From Bryopsis sp. KO-2023 (taxonomy: Eukaryota > Chlorophyta > Ulvophyceae > Bryopsidales > Bryopsidaceae): DNA of 64,000 nucleotides. The position numbers and the translations under genes were made by a program. Shown here in pieces: positions 35,001-47,415 of the stretch (position 1 is its first letter; every line of letters starts with the position of its first letter). Below the pieces are notes generated by a model. The model was not told where the DNA came from. It did no database searches and saw only the letters and a list, made by a program, of their open reading frames with translations. Location of the stretch: contig BSYQ01000004.1 in assembly GCA_030272585.1 (NCBI GenBank), forward strand, positions 7,254,001-7,318,000, written 5' to 3'.

Positions 35001-38000
35001 ACCGCCACCGAAACATCGGCCCATCGCAAGTTCTGGTCGCTGTGTGTTTTAAAACGCACATGCAGACTGGACTCAATACGAAAAATTTTGATTGGATCAA
35101 CAAATACATGATTTTTCATTTTCATGGCTGAGTTCTGACAATCAATTGAATTTTCGAGGGTGAAAATGCAAAAAAGCTGTTCATTTTTTTTTCCATGTAA
35201 AGATTGGAGCTGAACCCTATATCCCTCATTTGCAGCCTAAATGTTACATACATTTGAAACCGGGAAAAAAAAATCGCATGATACTCTGTGTGCGATCAAC
35301 CAGACCCCGAAAAAAAACTAAACCTAAATATAAATAAAATTGAAGATAAAATATTTATGAACCAACCTCAATATGCCCTTGGCACACTCCGCAGCCTCCT
35401 CCTTCAGCTCATCCATTTGCCCCCACCACTGAGTTTTCATTCGCCTTTGGTCGGGGGACACAACTTTTTGCACTTCCCTCAAATTGGACTTCTCCAGGGC
35501 CTCTTCTTTCGAATTTCCCCCAACTCTTACAATGCCATCCACCCCGGATTCAATCAAATCCATCAGAAAAGAGTCCAAGGCATGATTTGTGAAACAAACA
35601 CAGAGTATGGGGCCAAATTCCGAGGGTTTGTCATGGAGATGGCTATGAAGAGATTGTACCGGATTCAGTCTGTTTTTCAGCAGGCACCGGACGATTTGCA
35701 CCCCCACATAGGTTTTCCCTGTTTACCATACAAAACAAAGACTTGAAAAAAATATAAAAAAAAATTCCGTTCGACGAGCTCTGCAGCGAATTGGCATGTA
35801 GTGATTTTTTTAGATCAAATTGACCCTCTGTGAGCCTTCCCAATGTAAAAAAATTGACAATTTTTTCCCTGGAAAAAACACACTGTTGCTAATGTACTTT
35901 CCACTTTTTTTCCAACATGAAAACATCATGTGTAGCTGTATCGAACTACTGCCCCTATCCTTTATTTATGTAATTCATTAATTATTTTACTTATTTCTTT
36001 TTAGCCCTCGACACCACCACCAATCCCACCGATTATTATTGTCATTATTTTTTTTGGGGGGGGGCAAAATACCCTACCAGTTCCAGGTGGTCCTTGAATG
36101 AGCGCAAGTTCTCTCGTCAATCCTGCTTTGATTGCCTGAGCCTGAGGTCCATCCAGAGTGGTGGCGCTAGTAAGAGCATTCATAGGGAACAAGTCTGGCC
36201 TACTCAAATCAATCCCTCTCAATGCCATTCTGTCCCTGAAAGTTGAAAAAAGAAGAGAGCAAACACACACACACAAACTTAGGGTTAGTTTAAGAAAAAA
36301 AAAAACTCTCTGAAAAAAGATAATTTAATCGATTTGTGATAGAGGAAGTAACAAATTTCTGCGTTCCACTCTTTGCTTTTGTTTTTTTTTCAATCGTATT
36401 ACAACAAAGCTGATAGCCTCGCGAAACCCATCAAAATAATTAAGGGCATTGACAAAACCATTCATTCATTCATTTGGGAATTGCTGTTGCTTCCTTGAAA
36501 GAGCCACCCTCTCAGGATCAATTCTTTTTTTCTTGCACGAAAAAGGTCTATTCAGAAATCTATCGTAGTGTTACTTATCGTAGATCACCTTTGGGAAGCA
36601 TTAGGAGAGGCCAAAAATGACAAATCGAAACCTGCCCTAGCTCGCCTCAGGTAGCCAGGTACTCCAACGGATCGTTTTTGCCCAAGGCCACCGACACCAG
36701 TGTTTGCTGGAGGGGTTACGATATATTGGTCCAAGGGAATGTAACAAGTCTTGAGAGCTTTCAGAATATCTTCATAGGCAAAAAAACTAGCCCCTCCCTG
36801 AAGCATGACCACTTCACTGCTGCTCAGCGATTTCAACCCCAAAGCACACTTCAAGACGTTGGCATCCACAGTTCCCTCTGTCAGTCTGGAAAATCACCAA
36901 AACGAAACACACACACAAACACAATCAAGGCGCCATACAATCGAATGATCTGAGAATTAAAATCGAAATTTCTCCTTCTTGGCACAAGAAAATCCAACCC
37001 ACCCATCAAAAAAGCCCTGTGAGGAAATTAACTTGGATGGTTTACTGTGTTGCTCAACATGTGGCAGCTATTTCTCTTTTCCCTTTTTTTCCCCCGCTGA
37101 TTTTATGATCTCCAACTGTACTAAATCCAATTCAGCTAGAAAGCACACCAAAAAAATGGTTGCAACACACAATACCTTATGGAGATCGTTGGGCGTTCTT
37201 TTACCAGGTTTTCTGGCTTTCGATCGGTGACCACACCAAACATGATATTTGGCTGCTGGTTTGCCCCCTTGCTTTCATCGTAGAAACAAACAAGAGTTCC
37301 AAAACCCAGCCGGTTTTTTCCCCAGAGCATCGTTTTTTCTCTTGGTGATTTTCCTTTGAGAAACGTCAACTGATCAAACTTGATCTACACAACAGGAAAA
37401 AACACACCAGCCGTTGATTTTGCTTCTTTTTCTTCTCTTTTTGACATGATCAGAAACACCAATTTCCACGATATTCCAGAATGTCGAGAGAACAAGCCCG
37501 AAAAGGATTGAAACCCTGTTTCTACTCTATTCTATAACATGAAAAAACATTTTATTTCGACATATGCTGAAAATCTCTTTTTTTTTTTTACCTTGTATGT
37601 AACACCTGAATTGCGATCCAGGTCCACTCCACAAATTTCTACGTTTCGATATGCATGTAACATGATACCCTCAGTTTTGAAGGACGAATTCTGCAGCGGA
37701 GAAAACAAAAGAAAGTCGAATGAAATCCAACCCACTCCAACAAAACATTGTGTATGTATGAATGCTGTACTTTGTCTGTCTAGGGCAATTGGAAGCAACA
37801 AAAAATTTCAAAAAAATGCACTTGTGGATCATATGAACATTTGTTCAGGTGAGCAGGGATGCACTCAGATGCATCCTCCTTCCACTACAAATTGAAAGAG
37901 AATGGATTCGCTGGGCTGATTTCTCAAAATAGATTTACTCACTGAGCCAAGGCCTTTGATTCCTCCCTTTTTTTTAAGCAGTTGGACTGCACTGGCCAAA

Positions 38001-41000
38001 TCAGCTATCAAATCATGTCGAAGCAATCTGAAATGAAGATCTCTGTGTGCTTCTTTGCTTCCTTGTCGTAAGTGAGCCACCGTTCCAGCTCTGAAAAAAG
38101 AAGATGGAAATATATTATTAATTAATTGATTAATCAATTTTTCCTTTTTTTCTTTCTATTATGTATCTATAAATATATATATATGACTAAATTATCTGTC
38201 ATTGCATGTTGATCAAACGAAGTATGTATTGAAAAATATGCACCGATTTTGTTACCAATTTTCATAAAATATCCAAACCAGGTGTCTTTATTGAAAAATA
38301 AACTATTTGTGGATAATTGTAAATTTGTTTATTGTTTGCATTACCTGTTTTGTGGCAAATAAGGATGTTTTTCGCACAGAATTTCCTCAGCTGTGGGTGC
38401 TACCGATATTCTATTTATATCAGCAAAGTCATTATCGTGCCTGGGCCTTCTTTCTTTACACAGATTCCCTGCAAGCAATTAATCGACTGAATAACATAGC
38501 TTCCAGTGAAAATTACAGAAACGTTGAGATGCCTGGATTAAAATTTTTAAACACCAAGAAAGAAAGTTGAATTTTATTAATGATGAACTGCTGCTCAGAA
38601 CAAGCTGGCAATATATTATTATATATATTATATATGAAAAATAGAACTGTATGGAACGAAACAAAAGTTGAAACATATTTTTACATAGATTGACCCGATC
38701 TATTTTTTTTCAGCAAAAAAACAAAACCCCAGCTGGAGGAAAAAATTCTGGAGGAGCAACGACGATAAAAAAAGAAAATTTCAGTTTCTTTTCTGATTTT
38801 TCTTGATTCTTTGAGGCGGTGGAGGTGGTGAGTGGGTGGGTTTTTTTGTACCTGGTAAATCGCTGATTGGAGTTTGAGCTTTTGCTGCAGCAGATGCAGC
38901 TTTCTTTTTCCCAGCTTCTTTTTTCTGTTTTTCTTGGAATGCTGCCAGAATTTCGCCCCTCTCCAATGGACTCACTTTAGATTCCACCAATCTGAATTGC
39001 AGAAACAAAACAAAAAAGAATTAAAAAAATTCAGCTTGTTGCATCAAGAAAAATCAACACTGCGAAATCATTTTTTCAACGTATCCGGTTCGATGGTTCA
39101 CGATCGTTGCAAATTGGTACATAATTTTTATTGTATAATTGACTATGCCTCCAAAAGAAAAAAGACTTGAAAAAATATAATCATACTTGAACCCTCCCTC
39201 AAACAAAACAACAAATCTGTAAAACAATACACTGAGAAAAATATCATTACTAATAATACGAAACACTAAACGCACCCTTCAAGCTCCATGATTTGTCTTG
39301 TCAGTTTGTTTGTGTCGGCGTGTGCCTCATTTAACTGGAATCTTTTCAACACCCTCAACATTTCCTTCCCTTGGTTCAATTTGTCCATATCGAATCTTTG
39401 CAGCATTTCGCAGCAGAACGTTGCGATCGGAAGCAAAGCTTCGGTAATATTTTTCGGCACCCACATCTCATCGATTGATTGGGCCTGGTGAAAAACAGAA
39501 CAAAAGGAACAAAATGATAAAAATTTCACCTTTTTTCCTAAGGTTTTTCAGCTTTGCATTAACCCTTACATAATTGATCTATTTCCATTTTCGTATCAAA
39601 AATACAAAGTATATACATAAGAATGCAATAAGAAATGCATGCCCTGCTGGTGCTGCTTTCAAGCTCCATATGCAGCACATTAACTTTTTCAGAATGTGTG
39701 GAACAAACAGTCAACCCTCCATCAACCCTAAATTCTCTCTGAACCCTTTTTAACGTGCCACCGAAATCTACAAACAGCAGGGGGAAAAACACACACACAC
39801 ATATATTACATAGCACACCTACAACGAATATCTCACCTGTGAGGAGAATGAGCTGGGGGGTTTGCCAGCCAGACTGTCCAGGGCACTGGTCAGACTTGTC
39901 CAATCTATGGCATCGCTGATCATTTGGACCAGTGGGTTCACTAACGGCTGCAGAGTGGAATTCAACAGCCTCCCCACAGTCACCACTCGAAGAAACGGGA
40001 CCAGAATTTCCTCCAAAGAAACCTAAGTTTGGAGCACACCACTTTCAATCGATCTGGATTTATACAAAAAAAGAAAATCAGGTAATTACTTTTTTTTAGC
40101 TTTTAAAACAATATTGCATTCGCCAGATTTCTTAATTCCCTGGCCTGCGTTTTCTAACACCATATGTCGAAAGACACCTTCGCACAATTCTGTTCAGAAA
40201 CTGTCCGCAAAAACAGAATAATGCCGCTGGCATGAGTGGGCTACAGACGAGAAAAGAAATTTGAAAAAGAGGAACACTCTCTCCAGCGTTTTCTTTTCTT
40301 TCTTTTTTAAATAATGAAATTTCTCGAACATGATACCTGGCCATGTGAGTTTGCCGAAGCCCTCGATATTATCTTTTTGTTTGACAGAAGTGCTCTGATG
40401 AGTCTTATGCCGACGCTTCCATTTTCGTCATTCTTTTCCACAAAAACGTTCAGCAGAGCCGCACTGTCCGTCTGACAAACTTCATACGCAGAGTTTATGA
40501 ACATCCTTTTTTGCGATCCACTCCATTGCTTTGGATCCCTGTTGCTCATCATCCTTTAATGAGAAAGAAAGAAATGCAGTTTTTTTGGGTGTCAGTCTCT
40601 CATGCATACTACACCAATTTCCTTCTGCTTTTTTTTTTTGGTCATCTGTTCTTAAACTTTAATGTTAAAATTTACTCTTTGGGGCAACCCTTCCTCCTAC
40701 CCCCCCTCCGTTGTGAAAGTTATTCGGTCGATCCCCCAACCCTCCATTGATTTCATCATTAAGGAAGGCATGCAAGCTTATCATCAATACATTTGCCCAC
40801 CTATTTCTGTTCGTTCATTTTTAAGGAGGGTTTGCATGATAACGATTGAGGCAGGAGCATGATCCAAGGTGTATTTAAAACACGGCGAGCGTTTTTTCAA
40901 CATCAGAGCAAACATCAGATGAACAAGAGGCGGCGTTTGGATCAAGCGCGAGTAACCGACGCCCACTACACCATTCATCGATCTGAGTGGTGCGGGCTTG

Positions 41001-41552
41001 TGCGCTCAATCCAGAAAACCCACGAAAAAGAGGTGTTTACGTTCCACCAACGATGAAACGCGACCAAACACGATTCGCGCCTATCAACAGTTTTGGGCCG
41101 CGCCCACACAATTTTGATTACAAAAGAATCAGCGATCGGGAAGCTGCCGCCACACCCAGCAAATATCCTTCCTCAGAAGTACTGGCTTCTGCGGCAGCAG
41201 CCAAGGGGGGCCACTCTCTCTGCGAAACACAAGCGAAGCACCTGAAAACTCTCGCGGGCTCAGACTCCCGCACGTCTGATCGACCTCCTTGTCGTCCTTG
41301 TGTGCTCCCTTCCTGCCGCGACTGTTTTTCGTGCGAAAAACGGCACTGCTCTCCTCGTGCGCAAGATCCTCTGAACATGAAGTCGCGGCAAACTCCCCTT
41401 GGTCCTTTCGAGGCCGCATTCCCAGGTTTCTTGCCCCTCTTTCCCCTGCCATGGCTTTCCATGTCCCCCTTTGTTTCTTCGTGCGACGCGTGTCTGTCTT
41501 CAAACACCCAAGTGCGACGTATTGTCGGTGGGCTGCTTCGTCTGCTGATCAC
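26048..41552 (-). CDS. ZNFX1: ZNFX1-like RNA helicase (CCCH finger, UPF1-like SF1 helicase, NFX1 fingers, RZ finger)
   Basis: ZNFX1 proteins act in RNA silencing or surveillance (C. elegans ZNFX-1, S. pombe Hrr1, animal antiviral sensing). Thirty-four exons were joined in phase: 40337-40553, 40178-40240, 39837-40022, 39276-39484, 38852-38991, 38345-38468, 37943-38090, 37592-37690, 37176-37384, 36589-36885, 36078-36235, 35363-35718, 34843-35134, 34424-34481, 34354-34382, 34037-34166, 33558-33780, 33064-33317, 32571-32788, 32118-32243, 31833-31945, 31172-31402, 30802-30932, 30429-30533, 29650-30062, 29356-29524, 29015-29141, 28501-28661, 27956-28191, 27600-27708, 27185-27301, 26862-26901, 26436-26699, 26048-26344. 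They encode about 2015 residues. Helicase motifs: [12 protein letters not shown] (split by an intron), [60 protein letters not shown]1 fingers lie at 29015-30932 (for example [12 protein letters not shown]). The C-terminal RZ finger is [21 protein letters not shown]. The first exon (41552 or the ATG at 41462) carries a C-x8-C-x5-C-x3-H finger ([20 protein letters not shown]). The region 40554-41200 joining it to the rest is unresolved. Confidence 0.92.
27728..27781. repeat. AT-rich microsatellite in a ZNFX1-like intron
   Basis: An A run followed by TATATATATA and a second TATATATATATA with ATAAATACTT repeated between them. It lies wholly inside the intron between exons 27600-27708 and 27956-28191. 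Confidence 0.7.
30617..30677. repeat. intronic 9-10 bp tandem repe­at (AAANTGCAG)
   Basis: About six copies of a unit like AAACTGCAG or AAAATTGCAG, the last degenerate. It lies in the intron between the 30429-30533 and 30802-30932 exons of the ZNFX1-like gene. In the sense of that gene the units read CTGCAGTTT or CTGCAATTT. Confidence 0.75.
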
Positions 41553-42896
41553 CCTTTGTAGCTGGTGTTTTCACAATCTCATCGACGTGAAGTGTCAACT
41601 GCTGTGACTTTGCTCGCAGAGAATATTGGTGCAAGCTTTGTAGTTGAGAGCCAGACCCAGAAGCATCTCCATGGACATCCATCCGTGTGCAACACGGGAG
41701 ATGCTGCGAGAATGTCAACGATTTCCAGATGGGTGCTGTCGCATGCAACGGTTTGTAGGCGAGGTCCTTGTGGAAATGTGTGCCAATAGCCCGCAGGCAA
41801 AAACACACGTATTGACGCTCAGAGCTTGCTTTTTGAGTCGGAACGCAACCTCTTCGTCGTCGTGACATTGATCTGAGTTACGACGATGCCAACACGCATC
41901 TACTAGTATGTGGGTCCTTTGAGATAAAACTGGCTAGCGGAAACCAATCCCCCTCCATAGAAGCACGCCGAAGTAACCAGACCACCTCTTTCTGAGATGC
42001 TTTTAGCTCAAACATCACTGGAAATAGGCGTTTGGCCAGGTGGGAGATATCCCGTGACCAGGAAATCCACCAGGACTGCTGCGGCTTGGCCCCCATCACC
42101 GAAAGAAGGCGTTTTACAGTGGCAACGCGCACCGTTGAGACACTGACCACGGACAACTCTGTGAACTCGTGGGGTTGATAAAAGGTTTTGTTGCAACGCT
42201 AGAGTTTACTATCCTAGGGCTGGCAAACCGAGCTGAATTCAGCTCGACCACTTCGAAGGGGTCGTCGAAAAAAAGCTGATGGAAAGCCGATGAACAATGA
42301 GAATCTTGGCGTTTGGCTCCAAGGGGTATTCAGGTGTTAAAAGTTGTAAAGAGTTGCCCTTCGCCGACGCAACGCTTAGGTTCAGAAAAATCCCAGAAAG
42401 AACAAAGAAATGGTCCCCCGAAACAGAGCTGCCCAACAGAATGGGAAAAAAATGAACTGTTTCCATAAAGAATCCCTATCAGAAGAGATGAATCGTCGAG
42501 AACGTCTCCGCAATAAATCAATTGTTTTCTCCGCACTTAAAACCGATTTTAACCAGAGCCAGAGTTGGACGAAGGAAAAGGCCATCCTGGGCAACCCCCC
42601 GAGAACATGATTTCCCAGAGAGCCGCTCGACGGTTGGGGAACGTGGAGGGGCCCCGTGTTTGAAATTTGAAGGGGCAAATTTGGCCCAATCAGCTGCCCA
42701 GACAGTCAGACTGTCGGGATCCGATGTGGATTCCAGCACTCACTATGACAAAGCCTTAACCCCAAGAGGTGTGCGGACGTTCTCTTCGAAACACCACACC
42801 GTTGTATCTTTTCCGCCGTCCCACCTCTGTTGTCTAACACAAGCGCCCTGCCAGAAACTCGCACGGTCGAGCCCTTGCGGTTTGTGAATCTAGGCC
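41553..42896. other. divergent promoter region with unassigned open frames
   Basis: It separates the 5' ends of the ZNFX1-like gene (-) and the TPR-PB1 gene (+). A minus frame at 41878-42156 (92 codons) and one at 41500-41868 look less random than usual, but neither has a recognisable motif or splice partner. They may be 5' untranslated exons of the ZNFX1-like gene or chance frames in GC-richer DNA. Confidence 0.35.
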
Positions 42897-44900
42897 ATGG
42901 GCAAGAAGGGGAAGGGAAAAACCGCCAGCGGGGATGTCGTTGTTGACGACAACATTTTGCAGGAGGCCTCCGATTTGAAAGCCAAGGGCAACAAATGCTT
43001 CGGCGAGAAGGAGTATCAGAAAGCGTTGGAGACCTATGACAAGGCGATCAAACTGTTGCCGGATGGCTCGGTCGAGCGTGCGGATATTTACTGCAACAAG
43101 GGGGCGTGTTATATGCAAATGAAGCGCTTCAAAGAGGCCGTCAGGGAGTGTACGTCGGCTTTGCAAGCCAATCCGGGAAACGGAAAAGCTTTGCAGAGGC
43201 GATCTCGGGCGTTGGAGCAGCAGGGATTGTATAAGCAAGCCCTACAGGACATTCAGCAGTTTAACCGGGGGGACGAGTCCACGGAGACAACTCAAGAACT
43301 CGAGAAGCGTTTGAAAGATGTTTTGGCCGGCCGACGACCGGGGGCGGTTAACGGCGGTCAACCGGCGCGTGCGGCCCAGCCGAGACGGGTGCCCCCCGTT
43401 CTCTACTTCTCGGCGAAGTGTACGCTGGACAGCGAAACCCGTGTGATTCACTTGTCGCACAACACGTCCTACGCCGAATTGCTGGACGTTCTGAAGGCGA
43501 AATTCCCCACGAGCGGCCCGTTCGTTGCGAAATATCTCGACAAGGAAGGAGATTTGGTGACAATCACCGAGCAGTCGGACATCAGCAACGCGATAGCGGA
43601 GGTTTTGGCGGCGTACGAAAAGCAGGTCTCAAGTTCGCACGGCCCTCGCTTGCCATCGCAACTGCCTCCGATTCGGATTACTCTGACCCGCGTGGACAGC
43701 GAGGCCGATGTTCCGCAGCCTGTCGAGGAGGAGATTCGAGAAAGGCAGCAGCAAATTGCCACGAAAAGGGCGTTGGCGGAGAGGCGAGCGCAGCTCGCTC
43801 GGGAAAGCAAGAAGGAGGGAGAGGAAGCGGTGTACGAAATCGACGACTGGCTGGTGGACTTTGCGAATCTGTTCCGGGAAAACCTGGGCATCGACCCCGA
43901 GCGTCACGTGGACATGCACAACCTCGGTGTCGAAAAGTGCCAGAAAGCCCTGGAAGCCGCTATCCACTGCGACAAGGCGCTCCCCATCTTCGACGAGGCG
44001 GCGGAAAAGTTCAAGGAGGTCACGTGCGTGGGATTGCTCAACTGGGGTAACGTGTATCTGTGCGTGGGCCACAAATTGGCCGGAGAGGCCGCGATGAAGG
44101 GGCAAAAAGCCGAGGAGGTGGAGGGTAAGGTGTTGGAACTCTTCGACAAGGCGGAGGATAGGTACAAGCAAGCCATGGGCTACAAGGATGACTTCTATGA
44201 TGGCATCCTGGCGCTGGCCCAGCTCGAATTCGAGAGGGCCAAGGTGAAAATCGGGCTTTTGATCGAGCCCCCACTGGATAGCGCCTCCGACAAGGAGAAA
44301 GAACCCAGCAAAGAGGCCTCCGCTTCAGGTCAGCAAGGCCAGGACGCCGCTGCGGCTGCAATGAACGAGGCCATGAAAAAAGCCTTGGCCAGAATCGACA
44401 AAGACAAGGTTTCGGTGGTCCAACCCATGGTGGATAAATCCTGGGAACTGTACAAGAAGGGTGTGGAGCTGGGGGAGAGCCTGGACAAGCAACGCGAAGC
44501 TGAAAAGGAAAAACGCGAACAACAGAATCAGACGGTTTCCAAAACCCCCCCTGCCAACCCCCCCCCAGCTGCGGAGCAGAAAGACGCCCAGGACGAGCCA
44601 GGATTGCACACTCACGCCCTCGTCATGTGGGGTAACGTGATGTTTGAGCAGTCCCAGATTCTGGCTGTGACGGATGGTGATTGGAAGGCTATGTTGGACG
44701 AGGCCGTCAGCAAATTCAAAGAAGCTGGGTGCGCCGAGAAAGACATCACTCAGGCCCTCCGAACCCACATCAAGGTGGATGACCTTGATCTACCCCCAGT
44801 AGAAAAACCAGAAGAAAAGCCAGCAGAGAAAGAAACACCTCCACCCCCCGTGAAGGGCCTCCCTCCGTTAGAATCCAAGGCCAAGAAAGCTGCTGTTTGA
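42897..44900 (+). CDS. TPR-PB1-TPR protein of the plant Phox/CLMP1 type
   Basis: Intronless, 667 residues. Three TPR motifs fill residues about 21-130 (ASDLKAKGNKCFGEKEYQKA, then CNKGACYMQMKRFKEAV). A PB1 domain follows at about 167-250 (VLYFSAKCTLDSETRVIHL, with the acidic end YLDKEGDLVTITEQSD). Next come a charged helix (about 278-310) and a second TPR-like block at about 330-460 with LLNWGNVYLCVGHKLA and YKDDFYDGILALAQ. The last part is a proline-rich linker and a final helical pair. This layout matches the Arabidopsis Phox family, whose member CLMP1 is needed for chloroplast separation and which is thought to bind Hsp90/Hsp70 tails. The basic N-terminus (MGKKGKGK) has no transit-peptide look. 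A role in plastid positioning is inference from the family. Confidence 0.88.
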   Translation: MGKKGKGKTASGDVVVDDNILQEASDLKAKGNKCFGEKEYQKALETYDKAIKLLPDGSVERADIYCNKGACYMQMKRFKEAVRECTSALQANPGNGKALQRRSRALEQQGLYKQALQDIQQFNRGDESTETTQELEKRLKDVLAGRRPGAVNGGQPARAAQPRRVPPVLYFSAKCTLDSETRVIHLSHNTSYAELLDVLKAKFPTSGPFVAKYLDKEGDLVTITEQSDISNAIAEVLAAYEKQVSSSHGPRLPSQLPPIRITLTRVDSEADVPQPVEEEIRERQQQIATKRALAERRAQLARESKKEGEEAVYEIDDWLVDFANLFRENLGIDPERHVDMHNLGVEKCQKALEAAIHCDKALPIFDEAAEKFKEVTCVGLLNWGNVYLCVGHKLAGEAAMKGQKAEEVEGKVLELFDKAEDRYKQAMGYKDDFYDGILALAQLEFERAKVKIGLLIEPPLDSASDKEKEPSKEASASGQQGQDAAAAAMNEAMKKALARIDKDKVSVVQPMVDKSWELYKKGVELGESLDKQREAEKEKREQQNQTVSKTPPANPPPAAEQKDAQDEPGLHTHALVMWGNVMFEQSQILAVTDGDWKAMLDEAVSKFKEAGCAEKDITQALRTHIKVDDLDLPPVEKPEEKPAEKETPPPPVKGLPPLESKAKKAAV

Positions 44901-47415
44901 GTGGAAGGAAATTCAAATTCCCACCTCAGTTGCTGAATTTGTCGTGGTGGTTTTTTTCGGAGCTGCGTTTTTGTCTGCATTGGGGAAAGGTGTAGGGGAA
45001 GAGAGAGAGACAGGGGTTTTGCCGGAAAAAACCCAAAGAAGAAAAATAGTAGGTTAGTGCGTCGGGGTTTTTCTTAAAAATTGGGATTAGATCGTGTGGA
45101 GGGGGTTCGATGTCACAGAGAATTGGATGGATTTTTTTTTTGAGAGGCAAAAACGAGGCGACCCTTGATATTTTTCTTTCTTTTTCTTTTTTTTTTTAAT
45201 TGCAATTGTCAGAAAGGTTGGGGTTAGGAAGGAGATATATTGCGTATCGAGGGGAGGAGGGGGATTTGACTGAAGATTGAGTGGGGGGTTGTTTTTGTAT
45301 TTCGGTTAACAAAAGCTACGATTTTGAAAATTTCAAACAGGGAAAAAGAGAGAGAGAGACATAAAAATGAATGCAAAGGAGGAAAGGAAAAATGGAGAAG
45401 CTTCGTTTTGATCTTTCCTGGAGTTGTGACATTTCTTTTTTTAAAACTAAAAGGAAAATGGAGAGTGAGGGTGTGAATCAGTCTTGACTGCGACTTTATT
45501 CCTTTTTATTTTCTCTTGGTGAATTTCTTTGCATAATTTGACCACAAACCCCTACAGGAGAAAAAAAAGAAGGGAAAAAAATGAATCGTACGGGGGTCGT
45601 ACGGGGGGGGGGAAAGGTGTGTGTTTCACTTTTAAGTGGGATGTTCTCCTCTTCCCCCCCCCCTTTTCAAAAAACCGAAAAAATTGTTCCATTTTGATAT
45701 CACTTAGGAAAAAGAAAAAGGTACAGAGCGTTAATCCTGGTTTTTTTTTATCCAATTGTTTTTCTTTCTGTTTTTTTCTTCTTTTTTTCTCAGGGGGTTC
45801 TTTGAAGGGGGCCAGAAAAAAATATGAGAATTGACCAGCGATGGTTTGGGGGAGGAGAGAGTGATTGTGTCGATCTTGATACGCGGTTTTGACAAAATGT
45901 TTTTGACGATTTCGATTTCTTTAAAAGGAAAGGAAAAGGTGGAAAATGGAGATGAGGGTCTGAAAAAAAAGGGGGGATTGCGAAAAACCTTGGCTTTTTG
46001 TTATAACTTTCATTGTGGCTGAATCGCTGTCTGTCTGTGGGTATTGTTTTTGTTTGTTGGGCGAGGGAGGGGGATTGCATCGTTTACCCATCGATGGACC
46101 AATTTCTGCAATGCGTATCTGTTGATTTTTCCCCAGGAAAGGTATAGAGAAACAAAAAGAATTTCTTGGAAGGCTCGATGACACACACATGCGCATATGC
46201 AGTTGCACACACAGGAATAGTGATACATTTCCTACTGGATTTTTGGAAAATGTGGTTTGGGCAAAGGGAGGGGGGGGGGGCGGGGGTTGAGTTGGAAGGA
46301 TCGAGAACAAGGAATTGGTATCTTGGGCGACGAGGAGTGAACCGTGTCGGAAATTTGGGCTCTCTTGAAATGGACTCTTGGTCTGTAACTCAGCAGTTTT
46401 GACTGTCGTACTTCTTTTGTGAACTGTTTTTTTTTTTTTGAAATTTGATCCTTTGCTCTCCCCCCCAAGCATCACAAAGAAGAAAGAACAAAATTGAAAC
46501 GAAGATTCCTTTTTCTACCACTGCGCCCCATACACTCACTCCAGACTATCATCAGGAATGCTGCTTGTTGATTGGTTCAAGCACATCAATTAATCGACCG
46601 CCAACATGATCCAACTACATGTGCCATCATGTGAAGTATCACTTTGGACTCTGCACTCCTTGTGAGAGACCTGGAGTTGAAAATAAAACAAAGAGAACGA
46701 TATTGTCCAGAAACAACACTTGGTGATGGATTCAACTGGGAAGAATTGCTTCAGTGGGAAGTAGTTTGTTAAATTTGGTGGGTTTCTCTAGATTGAAGGA
46801 GGTTTTCGGGTCTGGAAGGTTCTCCTGAAAAACAATGGCAATTGTGTTTTTAGTGTTCCAAATCCCTGTATTTTACACTGGAATAACAGGAATGGATTTC
46901 CTATTTGATCTGCTGTAATGGGAGGAGCGAGTACCAACATTAACAACAGATGCATCAGTGTTTTTCCTAGAAAGTATGAAGTAGCAGCAGCTGGAACCCA
47001 CACCCCATTCACTCTTTTCCTGAATGTTTTTTCATGGATCTCAAATTAAGGCCTGGCTGTTGTGGAATTCAGAAAAAAAAGAGGCAGGAAGGGTGGAGGG
47101 GAGAATTTTTTTGGGGGGGGTGAACGAACTTGGATGATTCTCGTTTTTTCAACAGACAGCGACGTTGGTTCCGCCCGACATGCAGCCGCCACCGCACATC
47201 ACCGTCAGCACCCACACCCCACAACAAGACAAACGAATCTCGCTTCGTTACACTGCGTTTCCGTTGTCGGGGGTCCCGCCAAGTTTTGTTTGCGGTCGCT
47301 GCTTTGAATGGAAAGACGTCGGATTACCTGAACCTTATTTCCTCAGGAGCTGTTACAATTTTGTTCTTTTTCGAGTCGAGTTTTGGTCGGGTCGGTGACG
47401 GGGAGCATATATAAA
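44901..47415. other. intergenic region, low complexity
   Basis: No gene supported. The sequence is rich in T, G and A runs with short frames only. The part at 47157-47400 is GC-richer and open in two frames. It lies just before the starch synthase start and is best read as its 5' leader or promoter. Confidence 0.45.
47407..47414 (+). promoter_or_regulatory. TATATAAA motif next to the starch synthase ATG
   Basis: A perfect TATA-box-like octamer two bases upstream of the chosen start codon at 47416. If it is a working TATA box, transcription would begin about 30 bases downstream, inside the first exon. Otherwise it is only an AT-rich leader. Confidence 0.25.

Noticed and set aside
40987..41607. 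206-codon plus-strand frame opposite the CCCH exon
   Set aside because: The opposite strand encodes a clear C-x8-C-x5-C-x3-H finger; the plus frame has no motif and is best read as its shadow.
43418..44361. Long secondary frames on both strands inside the TPR-PB1 gene
   Set aside because: They overlap a 667-residue frame with intact TPR and PB1 motifs; GC-rich coding DNA commonly leaves other frames open.
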